In this document: in pieces, positions 39,159 to 50,108 of the stretch
Layout of the letters: each line of letters opens with the position of its first letter
Position numbering within the stretch: the first letter of the stretch is position 1
Assembly (NCBI RefSeq): GCF_000002995.4
Contig: NW_025062290.1
Coordinates: forward strand, 1 to 64,000
Origin: Brugia malayi
Taxonomy: Eukaryota; Nematoda; Chromadorea; Rhabditida; Onchocercidae
Length of the DNA: 64,000 nt
Direction: 5' to 3'
Notes under the pieces: model-generated
What the model saw: the letters and a program-made list of their open reading frames with translations, nothing else
Told to the model about the DNA's origin: nothing
Databases searched by the model: none
Position numbers and translations under genes: made by a program

Positions 39159-41217
39159 AATCAGGGCATATGTTGGTTCAATCAAAAGTTGGTCCTATGA
39201 TTGTTGGAAGTATTAAGAAACTTTGCAAGAACGAATTATATCCTAAAGAAGTAGTAAAGTAGTATTCAACAAACGTCAATATTAACTCGGAGATAGAAAA
39301 TTTTTGGAAATTAGAGACGATTGGTATCCAAGAATCACCTCAAGATGATGATGATCAAGCTTTAAAGCATTTCAAACGGACCATCATCAAGCAGGGTGGA
39401 AGATATCAGGTTTGTTGGCCATGGAAAGACTCCAAACAAAAATTAAGCAATAATTATGGATTATGTCTGGGACGATTGAAGAATTTGATCAACCGCCTAC
39501 AACATAATTCAAATCTCCATTCATATCATCAAATACTTATGGATCAACTACATTCAGGTATAATTGAAGAAGTACCTCCAAAGGATGAGGTAGGCGTTAT
39601 TCATTACTTACCACATCATGAAGTATTAACTCCCAGTAAATCAACAACTAAATTAAGAATAGTATATGATGCCTCAGCACATCACAAAGGTTTTAAAAGC
39701 TTAAATGAAGTACTATATCGAGGTCCAGTAATGTTACCGGATTTAGTTGGAGTAATATTACGTTTTCGGATGATGAAAATAGTAATAACCGCTGATATCG
39801 AAAAGGCATTTTTACAACTAGAACTACAAAATGAGGAAAGAAATTGTACACGTTTTCTTTGGTTGGATGATATTGATAAAGAACTAACCAATGAAAATAT
39901 AAAATGTTACCGATTTAAGAGAGTTCCTTTTGGAATAATATCCTCACCCTTCTTATTAGCAGCAACATTAAATTACCACCTAGAAAATCATGGTAGTGAA
40001 TTGGCATGGGAGATAAGAAAGAACTTATACGTAGACAACGTTATTATATCAGCTAATGGAACAGAAGAGGCCTTATATAAATATGAAAGAACGAAAGAAA
40101 TTTTTGGTGAAGCATCGATGAACATAAGAGAATTTCTTTCAAATGACGAAGAATTTAATGAAAGAATAGCTGAATGCGACCTAAGCCAAACAAACCAGGA
40201 AATTTTCTTGGTCTTAAATGGAACCATGAACGAGATATTATCCGTGTGACACTGAAACCATGGATAGGAAAAAGTTTAACAAAGAGGACTATCCTACAAT
40301 TCATAGCCTCCCAATACGATCCATTGGGTCTTCTCGTTCCTATAATGATCAAACTTAAATTATTCATACAACACTTATGGAAAGAAAACATTCCATGGGA
40401 TCAATCTTTAAACAAACAGGACGAACAACAGTGGATAAATCTCATCAAAGAATGGCCAACAAATATAATAGAGCTGCCAAGATTTATAATGGAAACTTCA
40501 CAATTAACAGAATTCCATATATTTACTGACGCTTCGAAAGTTGCCTATTCTGCAGCTATTTATATTCTCAATCATGGATATCAAAACACATATTCGAATT
40601 CATTTTTGATTTATGCTAAATCTCGAATTGCTCCAATTAAAGGTATGTCAATTCCTAGACTTGAATTATTATCTGTACTAATTGGAGTAAGAGCAGCTCA
40701 GTTCGTATTGAAACAATTAAATCTTGAAAATAATCAAGTTACTTTGTGGACGGATTCAAAATGTGTTCTTTACTGGATACAGAATTATACAAAGCTGCTT
40801 CCCAGATTTATACAAAATCGCATCGAAGAAATAAGGAAATCTAACTTCGAATTAAATTACATACCAAGTGATCAAAATCCAGCAGATATAGCCACCAAAG
40901 GAGTATCACCACTTAAACTCCAAAATTGTAAACAATGGTGGAAAGGACCTCGATGGTTGGAACTCAAGAAATCTGAATGGCCAAAGTGCAAACTTCGCTA
41001 TTCAGGAAACGATGAATTTGCAGAAGCAATTGCTTTGAATTTAACAAAGATGACTCAAACTTTTAAAAGGAATACAATTGAATTTATTGACGTATGTCGC
41101 TTCAGCAGTTGGACAAAACTAGTTCGAGTAACTGTTTGGACTTTTAGATTTATTAAACAAACCTGCAAAAAGAAATTAGTGTGGCTAGAACCATTATCCG
41201 TAAAAAAAAATATATGA
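39159..41217 (+). pseudogene. Reverse transcriptase and RNase H of the BEL/Pao element
   Basis: RT copies element RNA into DNA; RNase H removes the RNA strand. A TAG near 39,260 and a shift near 39,150 break the entry. RT occupies 39,476-40,249: [10 protein letters not shown], the first catalytic segment [25 protein letters not shown] and the catalytic LYVDNVII (YVDN rather than YVDD). After a shift near 40,190, the frame 40,174-41,217 continues the thumb/connection and RNase H with [38 protein letters not shown] and NPADIATKG, giving the D-E-D-D set. It then shifts at the A9 run 41,202-41,210 into integrase. Confidence 0.9.
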
Positions 41218-43358
41218 CTAAAGTTGATTACGATATAGCAGAGACTATGCTGATCAGACAGGCCCAATCACGATTGCTAACGGAGGACGAAAAGGAAAAA
41301 TGGAATCTATATCTAGATGAAAGTGATAACTTATGGAAATTAAGGAGCCGACTGGAAAATTCAGAATTAATGGACGAAAGCAAATATCCTATATATTTAC
41401 CGGATCATAATTATACTACTGATCTTATTATTTTACACAAGCATAATGAATTATATCACGCAGGTATTGCACATACGTTATCTGAATTAAGACGAAAATA
41501 TTGGATACCGAAAGGAAGAGCTGCTGTAAAACGAATTATAAACCTATGCTGTTATTGCATTCGCTGGAAAGCTAAACCGTTTAAACTGCCAGCGATGCCA
41601 AGTTTACCAGAAACACGAGTAAAACGATCCAGGACCTTCGAACAAGTCGGCCTTGATTATATGGGTCCTCTTTCAGTCAAATCTAATACTGGTCTAGTCA
41701 AAAGATGGATAGCACTTTTTACGTGCTTCACTACCAGAGCAGTGCATCTTGAAATGGCGGAGAATTTATCTGCCGAGAATTTTTCGCATGTTTTAAGAAG
41801 ATTTATCGCTCGACGTGGATATCCAAAATTAATATTAAGCGATAATGCAAGCCAATTTCAACTGGTATTCAAAATCATTATGGAAGAAAACGCTAACTTT
41901 TTGGCTACAAAGGGTATGATATGGAAAAATACTATACCAAGAGCATCATGGGGTGGTGGTGTATATGAAAGACTTATAGGACTCACAAAAAGAGCATTAA
42001 GAAGAGCAATAGGAAGAAAACTTCTAAAGGAAGGAGAATTAATAACATTAATAGTTGAAATAGAAGGAATCCTTAATACCCGTCCATTAACTTATGTAGG
42101 GTTTGACGACTACAGAATCATTCGTCCAATTGATTTTATATCACCTATGGCTTCATTAGATCTACCAATAAATTATGATAGTGACCAAGATGAATATACC
42201 CCTTATACAATAAAGACTAAAGATAAATTAGTCAAGTATTGGACTACCACTCTTAACACATTAGATGTCTTTTGGAAGTTGTGGAAAGAAGAATATCTTA
42301 CAAGTCTTAGAGAACGCACACAGAGAGAATTAAAATCACCTAGAATAATAGAAAAAAGAGTACCACATGAAAATGAGATAGTATTACTAAATGAACCAGA
42401 AATACCTCGTGGTGTATGGAAATTGGCAAGGATAATAAAAATTAATCGAGGATGGGATGGAAAAATAAGGAGTGCAACAATACAATTACCGAATGGAAAA
42501 CAAATCGATCGATCAATAAATATGCTTTATCCTATGGAAATAGATGCTACTGAAGATAAAGAAGAAAAAGTGGAAGATGAACCAGAAGAACCCATTGCTC
42601 GACGAACCAGAAGTGCTAAAAAATCACAAACTACAATCTACGCTAAGGACAAGTCTAATCTTTTGATAAAAACTTTATCATTAATAACGATGATGTCATT
42701 AATACCAAGACAGGTATTAGCTAACAATAGCTGTAATTGGATTACTGGAGTACCCTTTAATATTCCTGAAAAATGGAATTGTGAAGAAATTATTCACAAA
42801 AATGCTACATATCACAAAGTGGATGTGTACACACGCACCCATGTAAGAATACCAGCTATAAAATGTAGCAACATTACACGGACTGTATGCACGAAAGCTT
42901 TTCTCAGAATATCGCTATCGGTAGTGTCAGACCATACGTCTACTACCGCAACTTCTTCACAATTCTGCAGATATTTAAATATTCGAAAACAAATGAACGG
43001 AATTGGACTGATTCAATCTTCTCCTAATCAATGGATAACGAATAAGGAAATACAATACTCCTATGGATGGTTAGGAGTTAACTGTCAATCAACTTCAAAC
43101 TTCATATTAACTCAAGGAGAAATTCTCATCTACGATGGAAGAGGGTTAGTCTCTAACCTTGAAGATATAAAAGACTGTTCGACACAAAAGGGTGAATGCA
43201 TAACGAATACTAGCATTATCATATGGAATAGCAATGATACGACCAATCATTGTTTATATCGAAAGATCGGAAGATTCAAGGCTACAAAGTATAACAACCA
43301 CTTCATCATCGATGAGATACAAGCATCGCTTATAATTGATAAAACCCCCCTGTATTAA
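41216..43358 (+). CDS. Integrase fused in frame to env N-terminal region
   Basis: One open frame of over 700 codons (open from 41,181; meaningful from ~41,216). The integrase begins with an H-H-C-C zinc domain ([10 protein letters not shown] ... [10 protein letters not shown]). Its core has [10 protein letters not shown] (first Asp), LSDNASQF (second Asp) and [12 protein letters not shown] (Glu), then a C-terminal domain with [15 protein letters not shown]. From about 42,640 it continues without a stop into an env-like part: a hydrophobic signal-like stretch ([14 protein letters not shown]), then a Cys-rich ectodomain with several N-x-S/T sites. It ends at TAA 43,356-43,358, just after the C6 run at 43,345, so the true env frame probably continues. 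Integrase looks intact here. Confidence 0.88.
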
Positions 43359-43361
43359 ACA

Positions 43362-44250
43362 CCAAAAATTGTAGATTCACCTCTCCAATTTTAATGCAGG
43401 GCGATATAGTTATTGAACTAGACATTGAAGATGACTCGAACTCTATTACAAAATTCAAACGAAGAGTAACAAATAAACTATTGATGATGGAAAAGTCTCC
43501 AGATAGAAAATACGATCCTGAAAATGTAAAACTTCAATACCTTTCTGATTCACTAAGACAAGAATTCCTTCAACAACTCAAAGAAACACAGCAGAGAAGT
43601 TGCCAAAACAGAAATAACTTATTACTTTTGACCAATGGCTATCAATCAGCAATCCTACCCTTGCCACGAAACTAATACTTCAAAGAAACGATGTGATAGC
43701 TAAAAGAATTAACGGAAATTTGATGGTGGCTCCTTGCAAATCAGAACAATCAACAATTGAAAATATCGAATTCAAAGGAGATTTAATAAGTAAGTTTGGA
43801 ATTGAGAGAATTAATGCAGAATTGGAAATCCTAACTCAAACTCAAAAAACAATTAATTCAATACCACATCAAATGAAGGATGAACTCTTTTGGCAAGAAA
43901 TCTCTGAAGAAGGAGAAGAAATTATCAAACAAATGGAAAAGGAATTCAATGAAATTGTTCTACCGATAGAAGAAGAATTTGAAAACGTGATAACACATTG
44001 GAAATTGATTTTTATCTGTATAATTATAGTGACAATATTAACTATTTTAGTTATTATTAAGTGTAAATTTAAATTAGTTCAATCCCTCTTTTGTAATACT
44101 TCAAAACGAAATTCAAATCAAACTACCATCATTACTCTCCCTGTAGAAGCACCACACACTCAATTTCTAACTAAAGAAGAAATCCCACCTATTAAACTCC
44201 ATACATTTAATTATATACCTCAAAATCACTCTCTCAAAATTACCTCTTAA
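43362..44250 (+). pseudogene. env: env-like C-terminal region of the BEL/Pao element
   Basis: Envelope-like glycoprotein tail of the retroelement, broken into two frames: 43,394-43,675 and 43,693-44,250 (TAA). The first has charged helical sequence; the second has CKSE and heptad-like helices (EEGEEIIKQMEKEFNEIV), one membrane segment (LIFICIIIVTILTILVIIK, near 44,005-44,062) and a ~60-residue cytoplasmic tail. Class of fusion protein cannot be decided from the sequence alone. This region is the part found again as fragments at 5.7 kb, 6.5 kb, 30.4-30.9 kb and 32.4-32.9 kb. Confidence 0.8.
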
Positions 44251-44275
44251 AACAATTTCTCTTCCCCTTTGGGAG

Positions 44276-44395
44276 TGTCGCGAATTATAATTTCGCGAAA
44301 ACTTCTAACTAATTTCATAGTATCATAAATCATCTCTCCTTTTTAAATTGTAAACAATCCTACGGTATTCACACATATGATTTTTATGTAAAATC
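44276..44395 (+). repeat. Truncated 3' LTR of the BEL/Pao element
   Basis: Begins TGTCGCGAA after a short purine-rich stretch (tttgggag) and matches the 5' LTR and the minus-strand LTR up to about 44,395, after which unrelated sequence starts. The rest of the LTR, including its end, is missing. Confidence 0.85.
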
Positions 44396-44776
44396 TCAGT
44401 TCTGCGTGTGAAAAACCATGATACAGGAAGTGGTGGGAAATTTGTTTGTAAGTTATTCGACATTTTCACACAGTTTAGTATCGGCCTCATCTATTTGATA
44501 TATATTGTATTTGAAGGAATATCACTAGTTGTCCAACTAATTCGGAAAGGTTGCTTTTTTCTTTGTTTTACAGTTTACATTTGCTCATGATGCTATGTTT
44601 TGGTGGTATAATGGGTGTTCTAATTCTGTGGAATAATCAAATAGTTTCGGGATATTTTTCCAAAAACTGATATTGGAATCACGCAAAATGTATTGTTGAT
44701 CTGTTTAAGTATTTGAGTAATATATTAATAATAACATCGCGAATTTGCTTTTATTAATTTTTTTTTTTTTTTGCAG

Positions 44777-45758
44777 ATATATTGTTTGTGATAATCTTTT
44801 GGCATGTTACGTCTCAGAAATGAAAAAATATATGATTAAAATTAATACTGAATTGGATCTGTTCTGGGAAACTAAAGTACGAGATGTAATAGAAGTTGTT
44901 TCTGAAAATATGATCTATTCGGATAAAATTTTTATGGCATATATATTGGAATATAATGAAAGGTTTATTTTTTAACATCAATGCTTATTAAAATTTCTAG
45001 CATTTTAGTCTGGAGAACAACTGATGCATTTTATCATTTTATTTTATTTTTGAAATCATTAATTTTAATATCTCTTTTTTCTTTATATTGAAAGATCTCG
45101 CTTACTTTTGAACTTTTATTGGAATCCCGTAAGGGAATAATGAATAAGTGTATAACCCTTGGAAATTGAAAAAGAAAAGTATATGTTCTATCTTTCTAAT
45201 TTCAAAAATTGGAAATACTTATTTCTTATGTCTTCAAATTTCGATTGTGACAGTAGTGCTTACGAAAAGGAGGTTTTATGAAGAATCCGAATAATTTTCT
45301 CGTTTTATAATTACTGATTATTAATAATGCAATTTTGAAATGCGTATTTGTAGAATAACTTTACCTAAGTGATGTATATGGCGTCATTGCAGGATGATAA
45401 AAAGACAAATAAGTTGCCTGAATAAATATCGAATTTTTGCTCAGAATATTGGTCAGCTTGATCGAGATCAAGAGAAACTAAGAAGGGAATGCTTGCAATA
45501 TTGGGAGATCCCGGATATTACCAAAAAAAAAAAACCTACGAAACAATGAATCATTGTTTGCAGGTATCACTCGTCTTGTCAGCCTTACTCTTTCACTTAA
45601 TAGTCTATTGCTGTTCAAGAAAATACTTGAACATGTATATGAAAGTACATGAAAATCATTCCCATTAATAATATGAAGATTCTTAATTTTAGATTATCGA
45701 TTTTAAAGAATTACAACAGAAACCACCGGCTTTCACGAAGAATGTTTTGTTATCTGGA
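44777..45758 (+). CDS. Unrecognised coiled-coil-like protein, partial gene
   Basis: Three exons with good splice sites: 44,777-44,962 (acceptor ttttgcag, donor GAAAG|gttta), 45,393-45,563 (acceptor cattgcag, donor TTGCAG|gtatca) and 45,693-45,758 (acceptor ttttag, donor GGA|gtaagt). The first two join in phase and give a charged, probably helical sequence (MKKYMIKINTELDLFWETKV; then IFAQNIGQLDRDQEKLRREC). An A12 run at 45,523-45,534 interrupts the second exon: as written the frame stops at TGA 45,547-45,549, whereas the frame with one more base would reach the donor in the phase of the third exon. A homopolymer miscall or a real frameshift fits. Upstream exons may have been displaced by the BEL element. 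No family recognised. Confidence 0.5.
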
Positions 45759-46376
45759 GTAAGTCGAATGCGATATGCCGAGTTACGAATGTGCGCCATC
45801 ACGAAAAAAGAGCTTTCAGTTCTGATCTCGACTGTGAATCGTTTTTTGTTTGATTTTTGATGCTGAAATGTTTTAGAGATTATGTGTTATCAAGAGCTTA
45901 TGTCTTAAAGTGTGCAAAGTATTCGTAAGAAAATCGCATTAAAGTATGTTATAGTAAAAAGTTTTTGCATCTAAGATCTACTTAATTGTACATTACCGAT
46001 ATTTAAGGAATTGTAACAAAAACTGTTAGTTTCATGAAAAGTAATTAGTTATTCAAGACGTCGATCTTTTCTTCAACTGAATCCTCTATAATATCTCGGC
46101 GAATGTTCCGTTTTACCAATAGTTAACTGATACATACCCAATGAAGCAAAAGTTCAAGATTTTTTAATAATTATTTCTTTGCGTTTAGAAGGTTTATCTT
46201 CCCGTTGACATCATTATGATTCTCTTGGTGATTTGTATTGAATTTTGCATTAATAGATGTCATACAGTAAAAAAAAAAAAAAAACATTGAGTAGAAGAAT
46301 CGAAAATTGTTTGAAACTGTTATGTTTATTCACCATATTCTCAGCAACGTTTTGAAAGAGTTCCCTTCAATGTCAG
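45759..46376. other. AT-rich, probably intron of the preceding gene
   Basis: No gene or exon I can support. Contains an A-run at ~46,270-46,284 just before a solo LTR. Confidence 0.5.
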
Positions 46377-46874
46377 TGTCGTGAAACCTCAAACTTGGAT
46401 AATTAAACCTTTATTAAATCCATGAAGCAAATAATAGCGCTTTATACATATCATACGGATGCCTCACCGATTAACAAACGCGTAAATTATATAAAATGCA
46501 ATAATGTAAAAATGGTGAAATAATACAAAATTATAAAGTATTAGACGCATCCCAATACCACCCAAAACATAAAGCAAATGATGGTTATAGAAGGATTGGT
46601 TGGTTTATATATAAGACTGATTTAACAAATGGAAATTAGATGGAAGAATTTCTCATGGATGAACAAAGAAGATTGTTAACAAGATTAGTTTTAGTGTGTG
46701 AAACGAGGAAATAAATTAGTATGAGACATAGCTGAATTACAATGTAAAAATATTCGGAAATTGAATCATCATGTGTGAGAAGAATTTTGTAAATGTAAAT
46801 TAGATTTAGGAATTAGATAAGAGGAACTTGTTAGTTTTGGTTATAATAATTTAAATATTTCGTCTTTCACGACA
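46377..46874 (-). mobile_element. Solo LTR, same family as 14,391-14,783, reverse orientation
   Basis: 498 bp with the same termini (TGTCGTGAAA at 46,377, TTTCACGACA ending at 46,874). Its left ~120 bp are the reverse complement of 14,665-14,783 and its right ~70 bp of 14,391-14,460. About 105 bp longer than the other copy. The flanking bases differ (GTCAG left, GTTAA right), so no target-site duplication is visible; the right side abuts a satellite-like array directly. Confidence 0.85.
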
Positions 46875-47520
46875 GTTAATGAATTAATCAAAATGTCTTC
46901 TAGTGATATTATTAAATTTGCAGAGAAATGGTATGAGTTAATGAATTAATCAATTACGTCTTCTAGTGATATTGTTATATCTGTAGATAATTGGAATGAG
47001 TTAATGAAGTAATTATTGTTTTATCTGTAGAGAAATGGTATGAGTTAATGTATTAATCAAAATGTCTTCTAATGATATTATTATATCGGTAGAGAAATAG
47101 TATGAGTTAATGAATTAACCAAAATGTCTTCTAGTGATATTGTTATATCGGTAGGGAAATGGTAGGAGTTAATGAATTAAAAATGTCTTCTAGAATCTGT
47201 GGAGAAATGGTATGAGTTAATAAATTGATCAATTACGTCTTCTAGTGATATTGTTAAATTTGCAGAGAAATGGTATGAGTTAATAAAACCGGTGATATTG
47301 TTATATCTGTAGAGAAATGGTATGAGTTAATGAATTAATCAAAATGTCTTCTAGTGATAATGTTATATCTGTAGAGAAATGGTATGAGATTATGAATTAA
47401 CCAAAATGTCTTCAAGTGATATCGTTATATTGGTAGGGAAATGGTATGAGTTAATGAAGTAATCAAAATGTCTTCTAGTGATATTGTATTGGTAGAGAAA
47501 TGGTATGAGTTAATGAAATG
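46875..47520 (-). repeat. Diverged, inverted relative of the 5' satellite (~62-bp unit)
   Basis: About ten degenerate tandem copies. Read on the minus strand, each unit combines the left half of the B monomer (accatttctctac) with the right half of the A monomer (tatcactagaagacattttg), giving about 62 bp instead of 54 or 34. Copies differ by point changes and small deletions, so the array is older than the one at 1-5,504. It abuts the solo LTR on its left. Confidence 0.85.
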
Positions 47521-48487
47521 GTGATGTTTTGCGCTTCCTTTCGATAAATAATGACAACAGCTGAAAAGATGTGCAAAGCTATTAAATTTGTATATGAAAC
47601 ACCTGATAGAAAAATTGCACAAGTTTGTCTGAGTGGATGCTAAGCAATGTTTTTATGTGGGTAAATTTTATCTAGTAGAAAATATGGCTTGGTTATTTTT
47701 TGCTGATAGTATGGAGGTCAATACATAGCAAACGACATTTATTGTTGTTGTGGGAAAAGGATGTCTACGAATTAGAATGTCTGACCACTTTTTATTGTCC
47801 ACATTGGAGAGAATAATTTTTCATAGTTAGATATCGGTAATAAATCGATTGATTTTTGGTGCATATTGCATTCTTATCCGAAATCAAAGTATTTCAAAAA
47901 CTAAAGGAGCTTTCTATCATTAGAAGAACATTTTTTCTACATTTTTCTTAAAAAATTGTCTGGAGTTTATTTTTAGGTATTTATGTTTGATCAGCTACAC
48001 TCTGATCGATTTCATGTTATCTTCGCAAAGCGGAAGAAGTTGCAGTGATTGAGGAGAGTGATGAAGTATTGCCATCCTTTTTCTATTGTCGTGGAATGCG
48101 AATTAGTTCACTTCTGATAAGTTGGATAATTTAATAATTAAATTTAATAATTAAATAATTTTTTAATAATTTTCTGATAAGTTGAATAACTGATAAGTTG
48201 GATAAAAAAAATAACTTCTGATAATTTTTTTTGTTCTTAAATTTGTGATTATAGGGTTAGCAAAGAATGACAAGATAATCTTGACTGTTTATTCATAATT
48301 TAGCGGTGTATAAATTAAAACCTAAATGAACGCACTCCCTCTATATAATTAGTCTATAAAGAAATGTGACTGTTAGAATTTATTTTCAAATAATTGTTGT
48401 TTGAGTTTTGAATGCTTCGGAATTATAGGTTCAAGTTAAACAAATCTTTAGTACTGCATTGATTTTATCCCTTGCTACTGTTTTTAG
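47521..48487. other. AT-rich stretch with one weak exon candidate
   Basis: After acceptor ttatttttag at ~47,976 an open block reads VFMFDQLHSDRFHVIFAKRK and stops at TGA within ~70 bases; a donor cannot be fixed. Around 48,115-48,240 the motif ctgataagttg recurs three times in low-complexity AT sequence. Confidence 0.35.
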
Positions 48488-48700
48488 ACCCATGAATTAT
48501 GTGCTGGTCCAGAAATCATGGAAAACTGTATGCATTCAATTCTACATCTCAAGGATCATCGGTTTTTCCCGAATAGTTCAAGAAAGCGCAATGTTTTGAA
48601 ATTTCTGGAAGGCAGTTATTGCAAAGAAACAGTATCTTTTTTAGTTTATTCCAAGAATATGTTGATGAGAAAGACTGAGGAGGAAAGCTGTAGTAGATAA
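48488..48700 (+). CDS. Unrecognised exon ending in a stop
   Basis: Open from acceptor ttttttag (48,487) to TAA 48,698-48,700: 70 codons including THELCAGPEIMENCMHSI, LKFLEGSYCKETVSFLVY and a charged end (RKTEEESCSR). Composition is coding-like, and it starts in phase 0, the phase left by the exon ending at 45,758, so it could be the last exon of that gene if intervening exons exist. No domain recognised. Confidence 0.4.
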   Translation, partial: THELCAGPEIMENCMHSILHLKDHRFFPNSSRKRNVLKFLEGSYCKETVSFLVYSKNMLMRKTEEESCSR

Positions 48701-48852
48701 AGTCAGTAGTTGTGCGGGTTAGGACTTTTAAAATTTTTGAGATGTATTTAATGATGATCATATACTGTTATAGTGATATTTCTTCTGTGGAAAATTTGTG
48801 AGTGATTATTTGAAATGTTTAAGTTCATCGAATAGTAGTGATGCATCGATGA

Positions 48853-49119
48853 ATGATTGCTATCAGTGGTCCTAGGAATGGACACACAACTTCATCGTCG
48901 GTGAAGATTATGGAGCCACGAGCAGTGCTGAAAGCAGAAGAACATTCAGAAGGACTCACACTGCGATCTGTGCATGCTATCGCTCAGCAACAGAAAGACA
49001 GTGTTTCTCATAAGCATTCACTGCAACTTATTTTCTTCATTTTTTTTTTTAAAGGAATACATCTTCTAAAGTATGATGGTATTAGAAGTTGTAACATAGA
49101 GTCTTTTTCTGTTGTTTAA
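48853..49119 (+). CDS. Weak coding candidate
   Basis: Open frame with ATG at 48,853 and a coding-like first 60 codons (SVKIMEPRAVLKAEEHSEGL, HAIAQQQKDSVSHKHSLQL) followed by a T-run and non-coding-looking sequence. An acceptor-like AG at 48,866 would make it an internal exon instead. It lies between the exon at 48,488 and further candidate frames near 49.9 kb. No homology recognised. Confidence 0.3.
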   Translation: MIAISGPRNGHTTSSSVKIMEPRAVLKAEEHSEGLTLRSVHAIAQQQKDSVSHKHSLQLIFFIFFFKGIHLLKYDGIRSCNIESFSVV

Positions 49120-49907
49120 AAATAGTGAAAGTCCATTTTTTTTTACTTTTCTTTTGGAATGTTTGCAATAAAATTTAGTTAGATCTGCATTCTCGTGAAA
49201 ACAATTTTTTTTCATGTAGTGATAATATTTTTTAAACAACAATAATGATAATATTTTTTAAGGATAATAGTTGCCACCAGAGAGCTTGAATTGCTTTTTT
49301 TTTTTTTTTTTTTTTTTGAAAATTCTTGGTTTATCTTTTGTATGTCCAGCTATATTTCATGTAAGGTTTTCTTTATGGATAGCTGTAAATGGTATATAAT
49401 GAATTTTGGATAATAAAACTAACCGATTTTCATTGGAATACTTCTCAGTATTCCGCTGAGAATAATTCGACTCTTTTCCCATATTTTCTGTTGTTCAATT
49501 GCTGGGCTTACAATTTTTTGTTTCCGACTTGCCATTTTGATTTGAAACTCATTTGCGTTGTTTATTACTTCCTTCCGTTATATTAATTTGCTTAATTTCT
49601 CATTGTCATACCTTATAAAAATTTCTTGTTAATAATTGATGTCATTTAGTTTCTAAGGTTGAATCAGGATGGCTGACTAAATCCTTTATTGGATAATACA
49701 ATGCAGGAAAGAGTTAATATCCTTGCATGTGAGTTAATAATAATTTAAACGACTGTTTTCTAAACTTTAGCTTTTGCAGATATTTGTAAACCTTATTTTT
49801 GTTATCACAACTTATTAGTACAACATGGAGTTTTATTTGTGTATTTTAACTCATTTCACATTTGTTTCATGTTCTTTATGGAAAATTCATGTATTTCTTT
49901 TCATTTT

Positions 49908-50108
49908 ACCATGCCTCCCTTGACATTAAAACATTTTATAAGGCATTATACTACCGCTACTAATGTAAAAACTCGTCCCCAAACTTTGCCACGATTGCAA
50001 CCGATTTCCCCAGTCCTAATTGATGTGTCCAATTACAATAGTTTCTTTGCAGCCATTGTCGAAAGGAATTATGGGAAACGTGACACTACAATGCTCGAGT
50101 GCAGTTGA
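49908..50108 (+). CDS. Weak coding candidate, possible terminal exon
   Basis: Open frame ending at TGA 50,106-50,108 with a plausible C-terminal sequence (KTRPQTLPRLQPISPVLI, then VERNYGKRDTTMLECS). An alternative splice at ttctttgcag (50,051) would read LSKGIMGNVTLQCSSAVETI to a TAA at ~50,148, and a third frame (50,099-50,290) is also open. The three overlapping choices cannot be resolved here; at most one is real. Confidence 0.3.
   Translation, partial: TMPPLTLKHFIRHYTTATNVKTRPQTLPRLQPISPVLIDVSNYNSFFAAIVERNYGKRDTTMLECS

Larger units (their letters stand above)
36867..44395 (+). mobile_element. BEL/Pao LTR retrotransposon, nearly full length, defective
   Basis: Order LTR, gag, aspartic protease, reverse transcriptase, RNase H, integrase, env-like, partial LTR. 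The 5' LTR is complete; the 3' LTR is cut after ~120 bp, so no target-site duplication can be checked. A primer-binding-site-like stretch begins TGGTGTCACGAGCCGGGA at 37,283. Coding is broken by several frameshifts (near 38,095, 38,560, 39,150, 40,190, 41,205, 43,346, 43,670) and a TAG near 39,260. Several breaks lie in homopolymers (A9 at 41,202-41,210, C6 at 43,345-43,350). The env-like region groups it with the nematode BEL/Pao elements that carry an envelope gene. Confidence 0.95.
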
